Below are positions 45,420-54,758 of a DNA stretch of 64,000 bases, piece by piece. Position 1 is the stretch's first letter, and every line of letters starts with the position of its first letter. The position numbers and the translations under genes are program-made. Source of the stretch: Gardnerella coleohominis (GTDB lineage Bacteria > Actinomycetota > Actinomycetes > Actinomycetales > Bifidobacteriaceae); the NCBI RefSeq assembly GCF_002896555.1, contig NZ_MNLH01000001.1, positions 394,963-458,962 on the forward strand, read 5' to 3'. The notes below the pieces were generated by a model. It did no database searches. It was not told the DNA's origin and worked only from the letters and a program-made list of their open reading frames with translations.

Positions 45420-45668
45420 ATTAATCTGAAAAATTTTCTGATTTAGGTGATGATTTTTATCGCTTTAAGTAGTATGATTCTTCTAAAACTTAAGATTCGT
45501 GAAATTTTTCCGATTCTTACTAATTAACTTATTGACAGTGGCGTCTTAAGCGAGATGGACATGAGTCTTAAGTGATATAAATCGTTTAAGACGCTGGAGT
45601 TGTTTAACCGTTTAGGGCGCGCTGTCGGTTAAGTTTATTAAGCCGTAAAAATGTTAAAGAGAGAGAAA

Positions 45669-47153
45669 ATGCCAAAGTCTGGTTTTATTTTTGTTGATAA
45701 GCCTCAAGGCGTTACAAGCCATGACGTAGTTGATTGCGTTCGTTACATTTTGCACACTAAGCGTGTAGGCCACGCTGGAACTCTTGATCCAATGGCAACA
45801 GGTTTGTTGATTGTCGGTTTCGGGAGTGCAACTCGTTTGCTTAATTATCTGCTTGGGCATAATAAGACTTACGAAACGGTTATTCGTCTTGGTGAGGCGA
45901 CTACCACCGATGATGCTGATGGAGATGTTATCTCGAATGAAGTTTTCGAGGATGATCTTGCATCTTCTGAAGCTGCATCGGGCGTGTCGTTTAGAAGCAA
46001 GTATTTTGGCAGAGCTTCGGTTGATGGCGCTTCGGTTGATGGCGCTTCGGTTGACTATGAGTCGTTTGATAGTGCGTCGTTTATTGAAGAATTGCAATCC
46101 GTAATTTCCAAGCATTTTCTTGGAAGTATTATGCAAGTTCCTACTTCGTATTCCGCTGTTAAGGTTAACGGAAAACGCGCTTATGAGTTGTCTCGTGAGG
46201 GGCAGGAAGTGCATTTAGAATCTAGGAAGATTTTTATTCATGATTTTTCTGTTCTAGATGCAAAAGTCGCTGAAGGCGTAAGCGGAGCGAAGGTGATTGA
46301 CGTGCACGCGAATATTACTTGCTCTAGTGGAACGTATATTCGTGCGTTGGCTCGCGATTTGGGTCGTATTCTTGGAGTTGGCGGTCATTTAGTTCAATTA
46401 CGACGTACTAATATTGGCTATTTCTCTGTCGACGATCCTCGAGTTCTTAAGCTTTGCGCTAAATCTAAAGAGTTTACGGATAAAAATGGCGTATTGCAAA
46501 CTCGCTTGAAGGCTGCTCCTTTGGAAGATTTCGGTGCGAAATGTTCAAGTGCGTCGTGTTCAGGTGCGACTGGTTCTGTTGACAAATGTTCAAGTGCGCC
46601 TTGCATATCTCACTATTGCTTAACTATGTTGCAGGTCGCCAAATACGTGATTCCTATTGTTTGCATTAATAAATCGCAAGCGGAAGATTTGCGTTTTGGG
46701 CGTTTTATCGAGTTGCCTGAAGATGCCGAAGTTCCTAATTTAGAGCTGTTCTCGAAGCCATATTTGCAGTATGAATCTCAGGATTTGGACTTGTGCGAGC
46801 AGGCTTGCGAGCAGACTCAGGCTAATGCACAGGCTTGCGAGCAGACTCAGACTGAAGCTAATAATCAGGCTGAAGCTAATAATCAAACTGCAGTAAAATA
46901 TCCGGCTTTAACTTATACAGTAGAGGAAGTCGATAAAACTATTAGCGAAAATAGTAATAAATCCGATATTTGTGAGTCTTCTACTAATAAATCTGGTAAT
47001 ATTTACGCATATAACGGATCTTCTGACTCAAAATCTGTAGTTGTTGACGTTGTTGCAATCGTAGAACCAGCGGAAAATGACAATTGTGGGAAAATCAAGC
47101 CTGTTGTGGTATTTCCGGCAGAGCAGAAGGCTGGTAAACTAGAAGCTGAGTGA
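45669..47153 (+). CDS. truB: tRNA pseudouridine(55) synthase TruB, enlarged
   Basis: A 494-residue TruB; most are 300-400. HAGTLDPMATGLL carries the catalytic Asp at residue 40. PTSYSAVKVNGKRAYELSREG and CSSGTYIRALARDLG are further conserved motifs of the enzyme that makes pseudouridine 55 in the tRNA T loop. Two extras are seen: an insertion near residues 90-130 with SVDGA repeated from a 15-base DNA unit, and a long C-terminal low-complexity stretch with repeats (ACEQTQANAQ, EANNQA). ATG at 45669 follows AAAGAGAGAG; an ATG at 45651 is less likely. Confidence 0.95.
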   Translation: MPKSGFIFVDKPQGVTSHDVVDCVRYILHTKRVGHAGTLDPMATGLLIVGFGSATRLLNYLLGHNKTYETVIRLGEATTTDDADGDVISNEVFEDDLASSEAASGVSFRSKYFGRASVDGASVDGASVDYESFDSASFIEELQSVISKHFLGSIMQVPTSYSAVKVNGKRAYELSREGQEVHLESRKIFIHDFSVLDAKVAEGVSGAKVIDVHANITCSSGTYIRALARDLGRILGVGGHLVQLRRTNIGYFSVDDPRVLKLCAKSKEFTDKNGVLQTRLKAAPLEDFGAKCSSASCSGATGSVDKCSSAPCISHYCLTMLQVAKYVIPIVCINKSQAEDLRFGRFIELPEDAEVPNLELFSKPYLQYESQDLDLCEQACEQTQANAQACEQTQTEANNQAEANNQTAVKYPALTYTVEEVDKTISENSNKSDICESSTNKSGNIYAYNGSSDSKSVVVDVVAIVEPAENDNCGKIKPVVVFPAEQKAGKLEAE

Positions 47154-47229
47154 AAATAGTCGTGACTTTGTATGTGGATTTTGTAAGAGTCATGATGAGT
47201 AAAAGATTGGACTTGATAGCAGGAATATG

Positions 47230-48600
47230 ATGAAGGTCATAGATATTAGACCAGATGCAAACGGCATGATTAATTGGCCAACCTTAAGCGCCGAAAAAAA
47301 GTCAGTTGTTACAATTGGTGCATTTGATGGCATGCACCGCGGGCATCGCGAAATAATCAGCAGAACCGTGGATATTGCTCATCGCAATGGCGCTTTTTCC
47401 GTTGTTATCATGTTCAATCCTCGTCCTAGTACTGTTCACAAAAATCCAGACAAATATGATGACTTTGGCGATTCTTCTAGCGATATCCCAGCTGATGATC
47501 AAGCTTTAAGCAGTATACGTCAGCGTTTGCGTGTTATGTCTGATTTGGGCGTTGACCATGTGCTTATAGTTCGATACAGTCTAGCTTTCGCGGCTAAGTC
47601 TTATAGATTCTTCTTAGGGCAACTTGTTGGAAAGCTTGGCATGCGCGCATTAGTTCTTGGGAAGGATGCTGAGCTTGGAGCTCGTCGTGCTGGTAATATT
47701 CATACGATTGGAGAACTTGCGAGTGCGACTGGCGTTTTTGAGTTGATTGTTGTTGACGATTGCGGTCCAGGAGAAGTTCGCGTTCCAGATCCTATTGTGC
47801 GCGAAGAGCCTAAAGAAGATGGCGAGCCGCATGATCCTTCGGAAGGCATGAATAAGGCTGAATATCGCGCGTGGAGCAAGGGAATTCCAAATAAAAAAGT
47901 TCGCGCATGGAGTTCTACGAATGTTCGTTGGATGCTTGCGACTGGTCGAGTGAAGGATGCTCGTGAGGTTTTAAGTCAGCCGCATAGAGTTGAGGGAACT
48001 GTTGTTCACGGAAATGAGCGCGGTCGTGAGCTTGGATATCCGACAGCTAATTTAGGTGAGTCGATTGAAGGATATATTCCAGCTGATGGCGTTTATGCTG
48101 GCTGGCTTATTGATTTAGATTCGGATGCTGTGCGTAGCGTTGGCGGATCTGATACTGAGGAGAATGATTCTTCAGATATTATTCCTACTACCAGCTTGCT
48201 TCGTCGCGATGAATTGCATTTAGGTGCGCGTTCTCCGTGGCGTTGGCCGGCAGCTATTTCAATCGGATCTAAGCCTACTTTCGCCGGTGGAGATGGGGCT
48301 GGTTCTGGTAATGGTGATGGTGCTGGAGATTCGTCGAATGATTCAAATAATTACGATAATTCCAATAATTCCAATAATTCCAATAGTTCCAATAGTTCCA
48401 ATCCTCAAGAACATACTGTAGAGGCGTATGCTTTAACTGATGAGTGGAAAGACTTGTATGGGCATCGAGTATGCTTAGAATTCACTAATTTCTTGCGCCC
48501 TCAGCATACTTTTAGCTCTGTTGACGAGTTGAAGGATACGATTAAGCGTGACGTTGAGAACGTTCGCGCTATTACAGATGCTGATTCTGAAGTATTCTGA
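47230..48600 (+). CDS. ribF: Bifunctional riboflavin kinase / FAD synthetase
   Basis: A 456-residue RibF. The N-terminal FMN adenylyltransferase domain has TIGAFDGMHRGH (residues about 28-39), and the C-terminal flavokinase domain has EGTVVHGNERGRELGYPTANL and PADGVYAGW. It makes FMN and FAD from riboflavin. The kinase domain is split by a low-complexity insertion (about residues 355-398, Gly/Asp then Asn/Ser repeats coded by AATTCCAAT units) before the final VEAYALTDEWKDLYGHRV strand. ATG at 47227 or 47230 may be used. It follows truB, the usual bacterial order. Confidence 0.95.
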   Translation: MKVIDIRPDANGMINWPTLSAEKKSVVTIGAFDGMHRGHREIISRTVDIAHRNGAFSVVIMFNPRPSTVHKNPDKYDDFGDSSSDIPADDQALSSIRQRLRVMSDLGVDHVLIVRYSLAFAAKSYRFFLGQLVGKLGMRALVLGKDAELGARRAGNIHTIGELASATGVFELIVVDDCGPGEVRVPDPIVREEPKEDGEPHDPSEGMNKAEYRAWSKGIPNKKVRAWSSTNVRWMLATGRVKDAREVLSQPHRVEGTVVHGNERGRELGYPTANLGESIEGYIPADGVYAGWLIDLDSDAVRSVGGSDTEENDSSDIIPTTSLLRRDELHLGARSPWRWPAAISIGSKPTFAGGDGAGSGNGDGAGDSSNDSNNYDNSNNSNNSNSSNSSNPQEHTVEAYALTDEWKDLYGHRVCLEFTNFLRPQHTFSSVDELKDTIKRDVENVRAITDADSEVF

Positions 48601-48602
48601 AG

Positions 48603-48712
48603 TGTTCTTGATTTTGTGTACTTACATGCGTTCTAAGTAAACAAATTCGTGTAAGTGTTCTTTGTTTTGTTTACTTATTGGGCGTGTTGGTAAACAAAAG
48701 CAAGAAGGGTTG
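48603..48712. repeat. 38-base-type element with flanking half copies
   Basis: A full copy lies at 48637-48674 (GTAAACAAA...TTTGTTTAC), with half copies on both sides (TGTTCTTGATTTTGTGTAC at 48603 and GTAAACAAAAGCAAGAAGG near 48690). It lies between the convergent ribF and radA genes. Confidence 0.82.
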
Positions 48713-48761
48713 CTTGGTTTTATGGAGTTTTCTGAAGTCTGATATTCGTATCTCAGACTTC

Positions 48762-50285
48762 TCACAACCCGAGCGCTTGCAATGCTTCACGTACTGTATG
48801 TACCTCGATTATATCTAATCCCGGTACGCTTATCTTCTTACGCATAGGGCAGATTATGGCTCGCTTATATCCAAGTCTCGCGGCTTCACGAAGTCTTGGT
48901 TCCATTCTTGGAGCTGTGCGGACTTGTCCGTTTAAGCTGATTTCTCCAATAGCGCAAGTGTTACTTTTAACAGCTTTAGTTTTAGCAGCACTAGCAAGAG
49001 CGGCAACAATTGCAAGATCGCAAGCCGGTTCTTTTGCCACTGCACCTGCAATCGTGGAAACATATAAATCCTGCGACAAGAGGTTTATGTGTCCGTGCCT
49101 ATAAAGTACTGCGGTAAGCATAGCAATCCTGTTGCTATCCGCTCCAGAAACAGCTCTTCTAGGCGTCGGCAGTGCAGAATTAGTTACGAGCGCTTGTATT
49201 TCTATAGGCAAGCTTCGGTGTCCTTCTAAAGTCATCGTTACGCAAGTTCCCTCAGTTTGCGCTTCTTGGGAAGACAAAAACAGTCCAGAAGGATCCGGTA
49301 CTTCCTCAATACCTTCGCCGCTCATATCGAAACATCCAACTTCGTCTGTCGGTCCAAAACGATTTTTAACAGCTCTAAGCATGCGCAAAGCAGTCTGACT
49401 ATCGCCTTCAAACTGGCAAACCGTGTCAACCAAGTGCTCCAAAGTTCGAGGGCCTGCGATTGATCCATCCTTAGTTACGTGTCCTACTAAAAGCACTGGA
49501 ATTTCGTACGCTTTTGCAACGTCAATCAGTGCGCTCGCCACTTCGCGAACCTGCGTGGAACCGCCCGTAATTCCGTCTACGTCTTGGGAAACGATTGTTT
49601 GCGCGGAATCCACTATTGCTAACGTTGGCTGATATTGTTCTATAAGCGAAAGCACGGTGTCGAGATTAGTTGTTGACGCTAAAAGTAAGTAGTCGTTTAG
49701 CGCGTTAATCCTAGATGCTCTGAGTTTAACTTGTGCGGCTGATTCTTCTCCAGAAATGTATAAGACTGGGTTTGATTTTGTTTCTTGCGATCTTTTAGCT
49801 ACTTTCCCAGCGGTTTCGAGGAGTAAAGTGGATTTTCCTATTCCTGGTTCTCCTGCTATTAACGTGACTGAGCCTGGAACTAATCCTCCGCCTAAAACGC
49901 GATCGAATTCAGAAAATCCGCTTGGAATGCGCATGCTATCGTCTGCGTGAATTTGCGTGATTGGCTGCGCGGATGCTGATGTGGATGCTGATGATGCTGG
50001 TGTGGCTGTGGCTGTTGATGCCGCTGTTGTTGATGCTATTGTTGTTCTGGATTTCGCTAATGCCGATGCTACGTATGATGTTGACGTAGATTTTGCGGAT
50101 GCAGTTGCTCGCGCTGGTGCAATTGCCCGCGCTTCGCGTGTTGTACGAGATAATCCGCTAACTCGCGCTTCGTGAAACTCGTTAACTGTGCCCCATTCTC
50201 CGCACTCCGGGCAGCGGCCATACCATTTTAATCCGCTCCAACCGCATTCAGAGCAGAGATAATTAGTAGTAGATTTTGCAGCCAT
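48762..50285 (-). CDS. radA: DNA repair protein RadA
   Basis: A 507-residue RadA (Sms). A C4 zinc finger is at residues 11-28 (CSECG...CPECG). The RecA-like core has Walker A GEPGIGKST at 145-153 and the RadA-specific KNRFG motif (VKNRFGPTDEVG), and the C-terminal Lon-like domain ends in EALQALGL. It processes recombination intermediates as a helicase. Between zinc finger and core, residues 50-108 are an Ala/Ser/Thr-rich low-complexity linker longer than usual. The gene converges with ribF and diverges from 50373. Confidence 0.96.
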   Translation of the reverse strand: MAAKSTTNYLCSECGWSGLKWYGRCPECGEWGTVNEFHEARVSGLSRTTREARAIAPARATASAKSTSTSYVASALAKSRTTIASTTAASTATATPASSASTSASAQPITQIHADDSMRIPSGFSEFDRVLGGGLVPGSVTLIAGEPGIGKSTLLLETAGKVAKRSQETKSNPVLYISGEESAAQVKLRASRINALNDYLLLASTTNLDTVLSLIEQYQPTLAIVDSAQTIVSQDVDGITGGSTQVREVASALIDVAKAYEIPVLLVGHVTKDGSIAGPRTLEHLVDTVCQFEGDSQTALRMLRAVKNRFGPTDEVGCFDMSGEGIEEVPDPSGLFLSSQEAQTEGTCVTMTLEGHRSLPIEIQALVTNSALPTPRRAVSGADSNRIAMLTAVLYRHGHINLLSQDLYVSTIAGAVAKEPACDLAIVAALASAAKTKAVKSNTCAIGEISLNGQVRTAPRMEPRLREAARLGYKRAIICPMRKKISVPGLDIIEVHTVREALQALGL

Positions 50286-50372
50286 GCTTAGACGCTATAT
50301 GGCTTTCTAGACATTTTTTGGGCTAGCGGTTTATCGCGAATTGCCGTCATCGCACTGTGCGATAATACAGAC

Positions 50373-50987
50373 ATGTCATATAGTAGCAATTCGAGTATTA
50401 CTCCTCATTCTCACCGTGGATTGTTTATTGTTTTAGCATCTGCTGGTTGTATTGTTATCCTCGCGTTTCTTTCGGCTTTTGTGTGGCCAGGATGGGCTTT
50501 GAATCATTCGTCTACTCAGCGTTCAAATCATGCTGTTGCGTTGCCAAAAACTCCATCTATTCCGGCAAAAAAGCTTCCTACTAACGCTACTGCGCTTTTG
50601 AAAGCAATGCCGGATAGCGTCCTTGACTTTGCAAGGGTGGATGCTTCGGCGAGTGCTACGTGGACTTCTGCGGCGCCATTAGAGGAATACACCGTTAAGT
50701 ATTCTACGGGCGAATCTGGCGCTGATATTTCGGTTATTGTTGCGCAATGGCCGACTAAGGATGCGGCAAATAAGCAGTACGAGGTTTTGGCTTCAGGCTT
50801 GAAGGGCGATGATTTGGCTTCGGGAAAGATTCAAGTTTCAGGCAAAACTACCGGTAGCTATATTGTGCGCACTTCGGAAGAGGATAAGAATCAGGCAACT
50901 GTTATTTGGCAAAATGATACTGCTGTGTTCCAGGCATCTGGTTCTAAGCAGTCGGTTGAGCGATTCTATCGTAGTTTCCCGATGTGA
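50373..50987 (+). CDS. Membrane-anchored secreted protein, unknown function (204 aa)
   Basis: A short N-terminus is followed by a hydrophobic segment at residues 16-43 (GLFIVLASAGCIVILAFLSAFVWPGWAL) and an exported domain of about 160 residues. The C-terminal part (LEEYTVKYSTG...ISVIVAQWPTKDAANKQYEVLASGL, ATVIWQNDTAVFQASG) reads as a compact alpha/beta fold, but no family is recognised. The start ATG at 50373 follows a radA-divergent spacer of 87 bases. It is probably conserved in Bifidobacteriaceae, but that cannot be checked here. Confidence 0.7.
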   Translation: MSYSSNSSITPHSHRGLFIVLASAGCIVILAFLSAFVWPGWALNHSSTQRSNHAVALPKTPSIPAKKLPTNATALLKAMPDSVLDFARVDASASATWTSAAPLEEYTVKYSTGESGADISVIVAQWPTKDAANKQYEVLASGLKGDDLASGKIQVSGKTTGSYIVRTSEEDKNQATVIWQNDTAVFQASGSKQSVERFYRSFPM

Positions 50988-51140
50988 TGCGCTAAGCTTT
51001 GATTAGCTAAGCGTTTTGATTTGCTAAGCGTTTTGATGGGCTAAGATGTGATTAGCTAAGCGTTTTGATGGGCTAAGTTTAGATGCAGATTAAATGTTAC
51101 TTAGCTGTGTTTTAGCCGTTGTTTAGCTATGTTTTAGCGT
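50988..51140. repeat. GCTAAGCGTTTTGAT-like tandem repeats
   Basis: From about 50990 to 51080 a 15-17 base unit (GCTAAGCGTTTTGATT/G) recurs five times. After 51090 there are shorter TTTAGC units. No gene lies in it. Confidence 0.7.
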
Positions 51141-51246
51141 TTTGCGCGTGTTGTATTTGGGAATTATTTGATATAGTGTGCGAAAGTCGTCAAAACGGTG
51201 TAACATTAGGCAAGTTGCACACTTTACATAGGAATGGAGGCTTCAG

Positions 51247-51336
51247 ATGGGTTCTGTCATCAAGAAGCGCCGCAAGCGGATGAGCAAGAAGAAGCACCGC
51301 AAACTGCTGCGTAAGACTCGTCACCAGCGCAAGTAA
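51247..51336 (+). CDS. Small basic ribosomal protein bS22 (AURKAIP1/COX24-domain), 29 aa
   Basis: MGSVIKKRRKRMSKKKHRK followed by LLRKTRHQRK matches the tiny actinobacterial protein annotated as AURKAIP1/COX24-domain and identified in mycobacterial 30S subunits as bS22. It is almost entirely Arg and Lys and would sit in rRNA near the decoding region. GGAGG lies 7 bases before the ATG, and a good terminator follows. Codon use is clearly more GC-rich and biased than its neighbours, as expected for a highly expressed ribosomal gene. Confidence 0.93.
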   Translation: MGSVIKKRRKRMSKKKHRKLLRKTRHQRK

Positions 51337-51391
51337 TTTTCTTGCTATGCGTTGATGCGTGTCTGAACGTTTAGGCACGTAAGACTTTTTG

Positions 51392-51417
51392 AAGCGTCGG
51401 ATTTCCGGCGCTTTTTT
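51392..51417 (+). terminator. Terminator after bS22 gene
   Basis: AAGCGTCGG and CCGGCGCTT pair around ATTT (one wobble), followed by six T. Confidence 0.9.
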
Positions 51418-51442
51418 GTTTTCGCTTTAATACTCTCCATAA

Positions 51443-51586
51443 GTAAACAAATTCGGGGAGGTGTTCTTGGTTTTGTTTACTTATGTGGTGTGTAAGTAAA
51501 CAAATTCGAGGAGGTGTTCTTGGTTTTGTTTACTTAGAGTGCGTGTTGGTAAACAAAATCGGGGAGGTGTTCTTGGTTTTGTTTAC
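51443..51586. repeat. Three 38-base elements in tandem
   Basis: Copies at 51443-51480, 51496-51533 and 51549-51586 all face the same way, separated by 15-base spacers ending in TTAAGT/TTGGT-like junctions. Each starts GTAAACAAA and ends TTTGTTTAC. Confidence 0.9.
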
Positions 51587-51630
51587 TTAGGTACCTGATA
51601 TGTACCCCTTTTTCTGGACACTCGTGCAGT

Positions 51631-51665
51631 AATAAAAAATAGAGCCCGCGTTTGCGGACTCTATT
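51631..51665 (-). terminator. Terminator after rpiA
   Basis: On the minus strand AATAGAGTCCGC pairs with GCGGGCTCTATT and is followed by TTTTATT. It lies directly after the rpiA stop. Confidence 0.85.
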
Positions 51666-51680
51666 CGTAAGGTTTTTGCG

Positions 51681-52379
51681 TTACTTATTTGGGTTCGTAA
51701 GAGTGCGCGGACCGTTTGGATCGCCAACAATCACGGTGTCAACCATGTTCAAGAACAGGCCGTGCTCCACAACGCCAACAGTCTCAATCAAATCCTTCGC
51801 CAACTCCTGCGGATGCTCAATGCGCTCCATATGCAAATCAACCACGAAGTTGTTCTCGTCGGTGCGCACTTCCTTGCCATCCGCATCAAGACGCAAAACT
51901 GGCTTATATCCGCGCTTTTCGAACTTACGAATCACCTGCGCGGAGCCAAACGGAATCACCTCAACAGGAAGTGGGAACTTGCCAATCGTATCAACTACCT
52001 TGCTTGCGTCAACAATCCACACAATGCGGTCGGAGTTAATAGCCACAATCTTTTCCCAAAGAAGTGCCGCGCCGCCGCCCTTAATACCGTTGAAATTCTT
52101 GTCAACTTCGTCAGAACCATCGATTGTAACGTCAATGTGATCCACTTCGTTAATGTCGAGAATCTTAATGCCGTAGCCTTCTGCCTGCTCTTGCGTGCGA
52201 CGAGAAGTGGTGACTCCCGTGAAGCTCAAGCCTTCTTCCTTAACTCTGCGGCCAAGCTCGTCAACCAAGAAGCGCACTGTAGAGCCGGTGCCAAGACCAA
52301 CCATCATTCCATTCTTTACAATCTTTGCGGCCTCAATGCCTGCTGCCTTTTTAAGCGCGTCTTGTTGTGCTTTATCCAT
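51681..52379 (-). CDS. rpiA: Ribose-5-phosphate isomerase A
   Basis: A 232-residue RpiA of normal length. MVGLGTGSTVRFLVDELG is the phosphate-binding loop, HIDVTIDGSDEVDKNFNGIKGGGAALLWEKI holds the catalytic acid and Lys region, and the C-terminal VGVVEHGLFLNMVDTVIVG completes the family pattern. It interconverts ribose 5-phosphate and ribulose 5-phosphate; in bifidobacteria this links nucleotide synthesis to the fructose-6-phosphate phosphoketolase shunt. It is monocistronic, with its own terminator. GTACA/TGTAC repeats around 52465-52485 may mark its promoter region. Confidence 0.96.
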   Translation of the reverse strand: MDKAQQDALKKAAGIEAAKIVKNGMMVGLGTGSTVRFLVDELGRRVKEEGLSFTGVTTSRRTQEQAEGYGIKILDINEVDHIDVTIDGSDEVDKNFNGIKGGGAALLWEKIVAINSDRIVWIVDASKVVDTIGKFPLPVEVIPFGSAQVIRKFEKRGYKPVLRLDADGKEVRTDENNFVVDLHMERIEHPQELAKDLIETVGVVEHGLFLNMVDTVIVGDPNGPRTLTNPNK

Positions 52380-52586
52380 TATTCCTGCTTTCTTGTTTTT
52401 GTTATTCCCGAGTTCGCCGATGAACTTCCATCGCTATTGCGGGAGAGGCATGTTATATGCGCTCGCGTACACATCATGTACACGTATAATATTAGTCTCT
52501 AGGCTGATTTTTAGATATTTGGGTTCTTGCTGCTAGTTTTAGGTTAGTTCTCTGTTAGTTCTTTGTTAGTTCGCCGTTCGTCTTAT

Positions 52587-53660
52587 CTATTTGGAAGTTG
52601 TGCGGATATAAAAAGATGTAGGGTCCAATCGTAGCGTGCCGTCGGGCTGCACGTATCCGCTTACGTTTATGGTGCCGGATATATAACGCGCCTCACCGTT
52701 AAAAGTTGGGCTGGTATTTGGCGGTGGAGTGAATTGAAGTACGCCCGATACGCTTAGCCCTGGTATGGATTTTAGAATTTCTTGGGATTGTGTTTGTGTA
52801 GATTTCGTTTCGGGGGATTGTGTTTCAGACGACTGTGTTTCGGGGGATTGTGTTCGTGCGATAGCTGTAGTTTCGCTATCCGTAGAGTCTGTAGTTTCGC
52901 TATCGCGTTTATTTTCGATAGGCGAGCTATCTTTATTTTCGATAGGCGATTTATCTGTAGTATCGATAGCTGTATTATCGCTTTCTGCAGTATCGCTATC
53001 CTCTGTATTTTTATTAGTTAAAAGAAAATCAGGATTCGTATCCGATCCTACAGTGCGATTTTTGTGATATTCCGCGCTCGAAATTTTATTATCGAGAAGA
53101 AGATGCGCGTCGTCGGGGATATCAGTTCCACTCGCGTAAGAAGAAGAAAGCAGCGACTTCCAGCCTTCTAAAGGCAAATAGCCGACCTTCAAACCATCGC
53201 GACAATCCTCAGCGTACCCATGCGCCAAAGTATCAACCTTCTCGTTGCCGGCGTTTCCAGCGTGCCCCTTAACCCACACGAATTTTACGGCACCTTCGCG
53301 CTTAGTAATTTCCGCGTCGATTGCGCGAATCAGCTCGGCATTTTTCACAGGCTCGTTTTTGGAGTTCTTCCAACCGTTCTTCTTCCAGCCGTGAATCCAC
53401 GTAGTCGCGCAGTTTATGGCGTATTGCGAATCGCTTTCGATTGTTAGCGGCTCGCTTCCGGGATGCGCTCGCAAAGCTTCCAGAACCGCGCATAATTCGC
53501 CGATTTGATTCGTGCCGTTAGTGGCTCCGCCGGCATCTGCGTTTCCAGTGTGATGGTGTTCGGGTGCGTTGCCAGACGCATCGGTGTGATCTGCCCAAGC
53601 CCAACCCATTGAGCCGTTTGGGTTTCCGAGCGCGGAACCATCAGTAGAAACAACAATCAT
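52587..53660 (-). CDS. rnhA: Ribonuclease HI with long C-terminal extension
   Basis: A 357-residue protein; RNase HI alone is about 155. Residues 1-160 hold the enzyme: STDGS (D7), NQIGELCAVLEALR (E55), IESDSQYAIN (D77) and GHAGNAGNEKVDTLA (last Asp), the four-acid metal site that cuts RNA in RNA-DNA hybrids. An insertion near residues 24-48 is rich in His, Gly, Asn. The C-terminal half has a low-complexity repeat (SPETQSSETQSPETKS, TDSETT) and then a short conserved-looking end (LQFTPPPNTSPTFNGEARYISG). The extension is not recognised. Confidence 0.93.
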   Translation of the reverse strand: MIVVSTDGSALGNPNGSMGWAWADHTDASGNAPEHHHTGNADAGGATNGTNQIGELCAVLEALRAHPGSEPLTIESDSQYAINCATTWIHGWKKNGWKNSKNEPVKNAELIRAIDAEITKREGAVKFVWVKGHAGNAGNEKVDTLAHGYAEDCRDGLKVGYLPLEGWKSLLSSSYASGTDIPDDAHLLLDNKISSAEYHKNRTVGSDTNPDFLLTNKNTEDSDTAESDNTAIDTTDKSPIENKDSSPIENKRDSETTDSTDSETTAIARTQSPETQSSETQSPETKSTQTQSQEILKSIPGLSVSGVLQFTPPPNTSPTFNGEARYISGTINVSGYVQPDGTLRLDPTSFYIRTTSK

Positions 53661-53715
53661 GGCGAACCTTTCGAAAGTATCTATACGTGCAATTCTATAG
53701 TATCGCGATGCGCGT

Positions 53716-53990
53716 TACGACCTGCCTGAGCGTTGCGATTTAGCGCGCGAAGGCAACTCGGAGCGCCGAGCTTGCTCAGGGTTGAAAGCACAGTGCGCTT
53801 TCAACGCAAGCGAGGATATGATTCAGGCGGTGAGGGATGAGGATTACTAGCGCGACGACCTGCTTTTGCACTTAGAACGTAGTGTGCAAAAGCAATTCGG
53901 AGCGTGAGCTTGCTCAAGGTTGAAAGCACAGTGCGCTTTCAACGCAAGCTCAGCCGAGCGGCAATTAGCCGTGAGGATAGACGTTACGCT
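53716..53990. repeat. Two composite palindromic elements side by side
   Basis: Copies at 53716-53820 and 53850-53990 both carry CGACGACCTGC, CGGAGCG(CC)GAGCTTGCTCA and GTTGAAAGCACAGTGCGCTTTCAAC. They are followed by GCAAGCGAGG or a variant of CCGAGCGGCAATTAGCCG. Confidence 0.85.
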
Positions 53991-54519
53991 CTCGTACAGT
54001 ACAGAATTTTATAATTTTCCTATGCAGTGTTGCTGAGCTCTCGGAGTTTCTCTCATCGCAAGATTTTTACATTGCTCTAAGAGAAACTTCGACAGCTCTT
54101 GGCATGTTTAGTCTTTTAATCTTCGGTTAATCACCGAGATTTTTCAATTTTTCTTCTTCATTCGATGAATCACCACTTCGTGCTGAGGTTCATCTCATTC
54201 AGGGCGAAAAATCTCAAATCTCTGCCTAACTAATAGAAGTACAGTACGCTGCACTTTGGGGACACTCATGCAGAAATAAAACTGCGCGAGGGTCGGATTT
54301 TGCTTGCCTTTGGACACTGGTGCAGTTTCATTTTCTGAGTTAATGGCTAATGGATAGAGGTGCGTGGATACGCAATAAATCACTGTATTTAGTAGCTGGG
54401 GGATGGTTGAGTGTTGTTATATTGTGGTTTGCGACACGCCTGGAGATTACAGAAGTAAAATCGTCCACGGTAAAATATTCTAAAAATGTGTGTTGTTTTG
54501 AATATTTTTAACGTATTTC
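53991..54519. other. Intergenic stretch upstream of the pilus genes
   Basis: Fragments of repeats (AGAATTTTATAATTTTCC, GAGCTCTCGGAGTTTCTC that also occurs inverted near 60000) and two GGACACTCATGCAG-type words (about 54258 and 54305; compare 51616) are seen. No gene was found. Confidence 0.45.
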
Positions 54520-54579
54520 ATGATTATTTTCATAGAAAATAGTGGTTTTCAAAAAGATTGTCAAATTCATGGATTTTGC

Positions 54580-54609
54580 TTGAATTTCACCATGGGGGGG
54601 GGGTATGCT
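54580..54609 (+). promoter_or_regulatory. Candidate phase-variable promoter with ten-G spacer
   Basis: TTGAAT at 54580-54585 and TATGCT at 54604-54609 resemble -35 and -10 boxes 18 bases apart. Ten G residues (54594-54603) make up most of the spacer, so slippage would change the spacing. An open frame from 54520 also crosses the tract and ends in TGA overlapping the pilus gene start (ATGA at 54759-54762), so translational coupling is a second possibility. The promoter assignment is inference. Confidence 0.6.
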
Positions 54610-54758
54610 TACAGCTGTACATTACATGGGGTTTTGATCGTACTGTTTAACAGTTTTCATGGCTGTGCTTGCAGTAAAGACATTACCTTTATCCTTTATT
54701 TATTGTGCGAGGCCAGGGAGCGTATATATAGAGTAGTTAAAGGAATGTTGGAATATTT

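Noticed and set aside
40196..47153. Absence of rimP before nusA as a sign of rearrangement
   Set aside because: I cannot tell from this window whether rimP is normally next to nusA in this group, so no claim is made.
51652..52536. Plus-strand frames over rpiA
   Set aside because: All RpiA motifs are on the minus strand; these are shadows.
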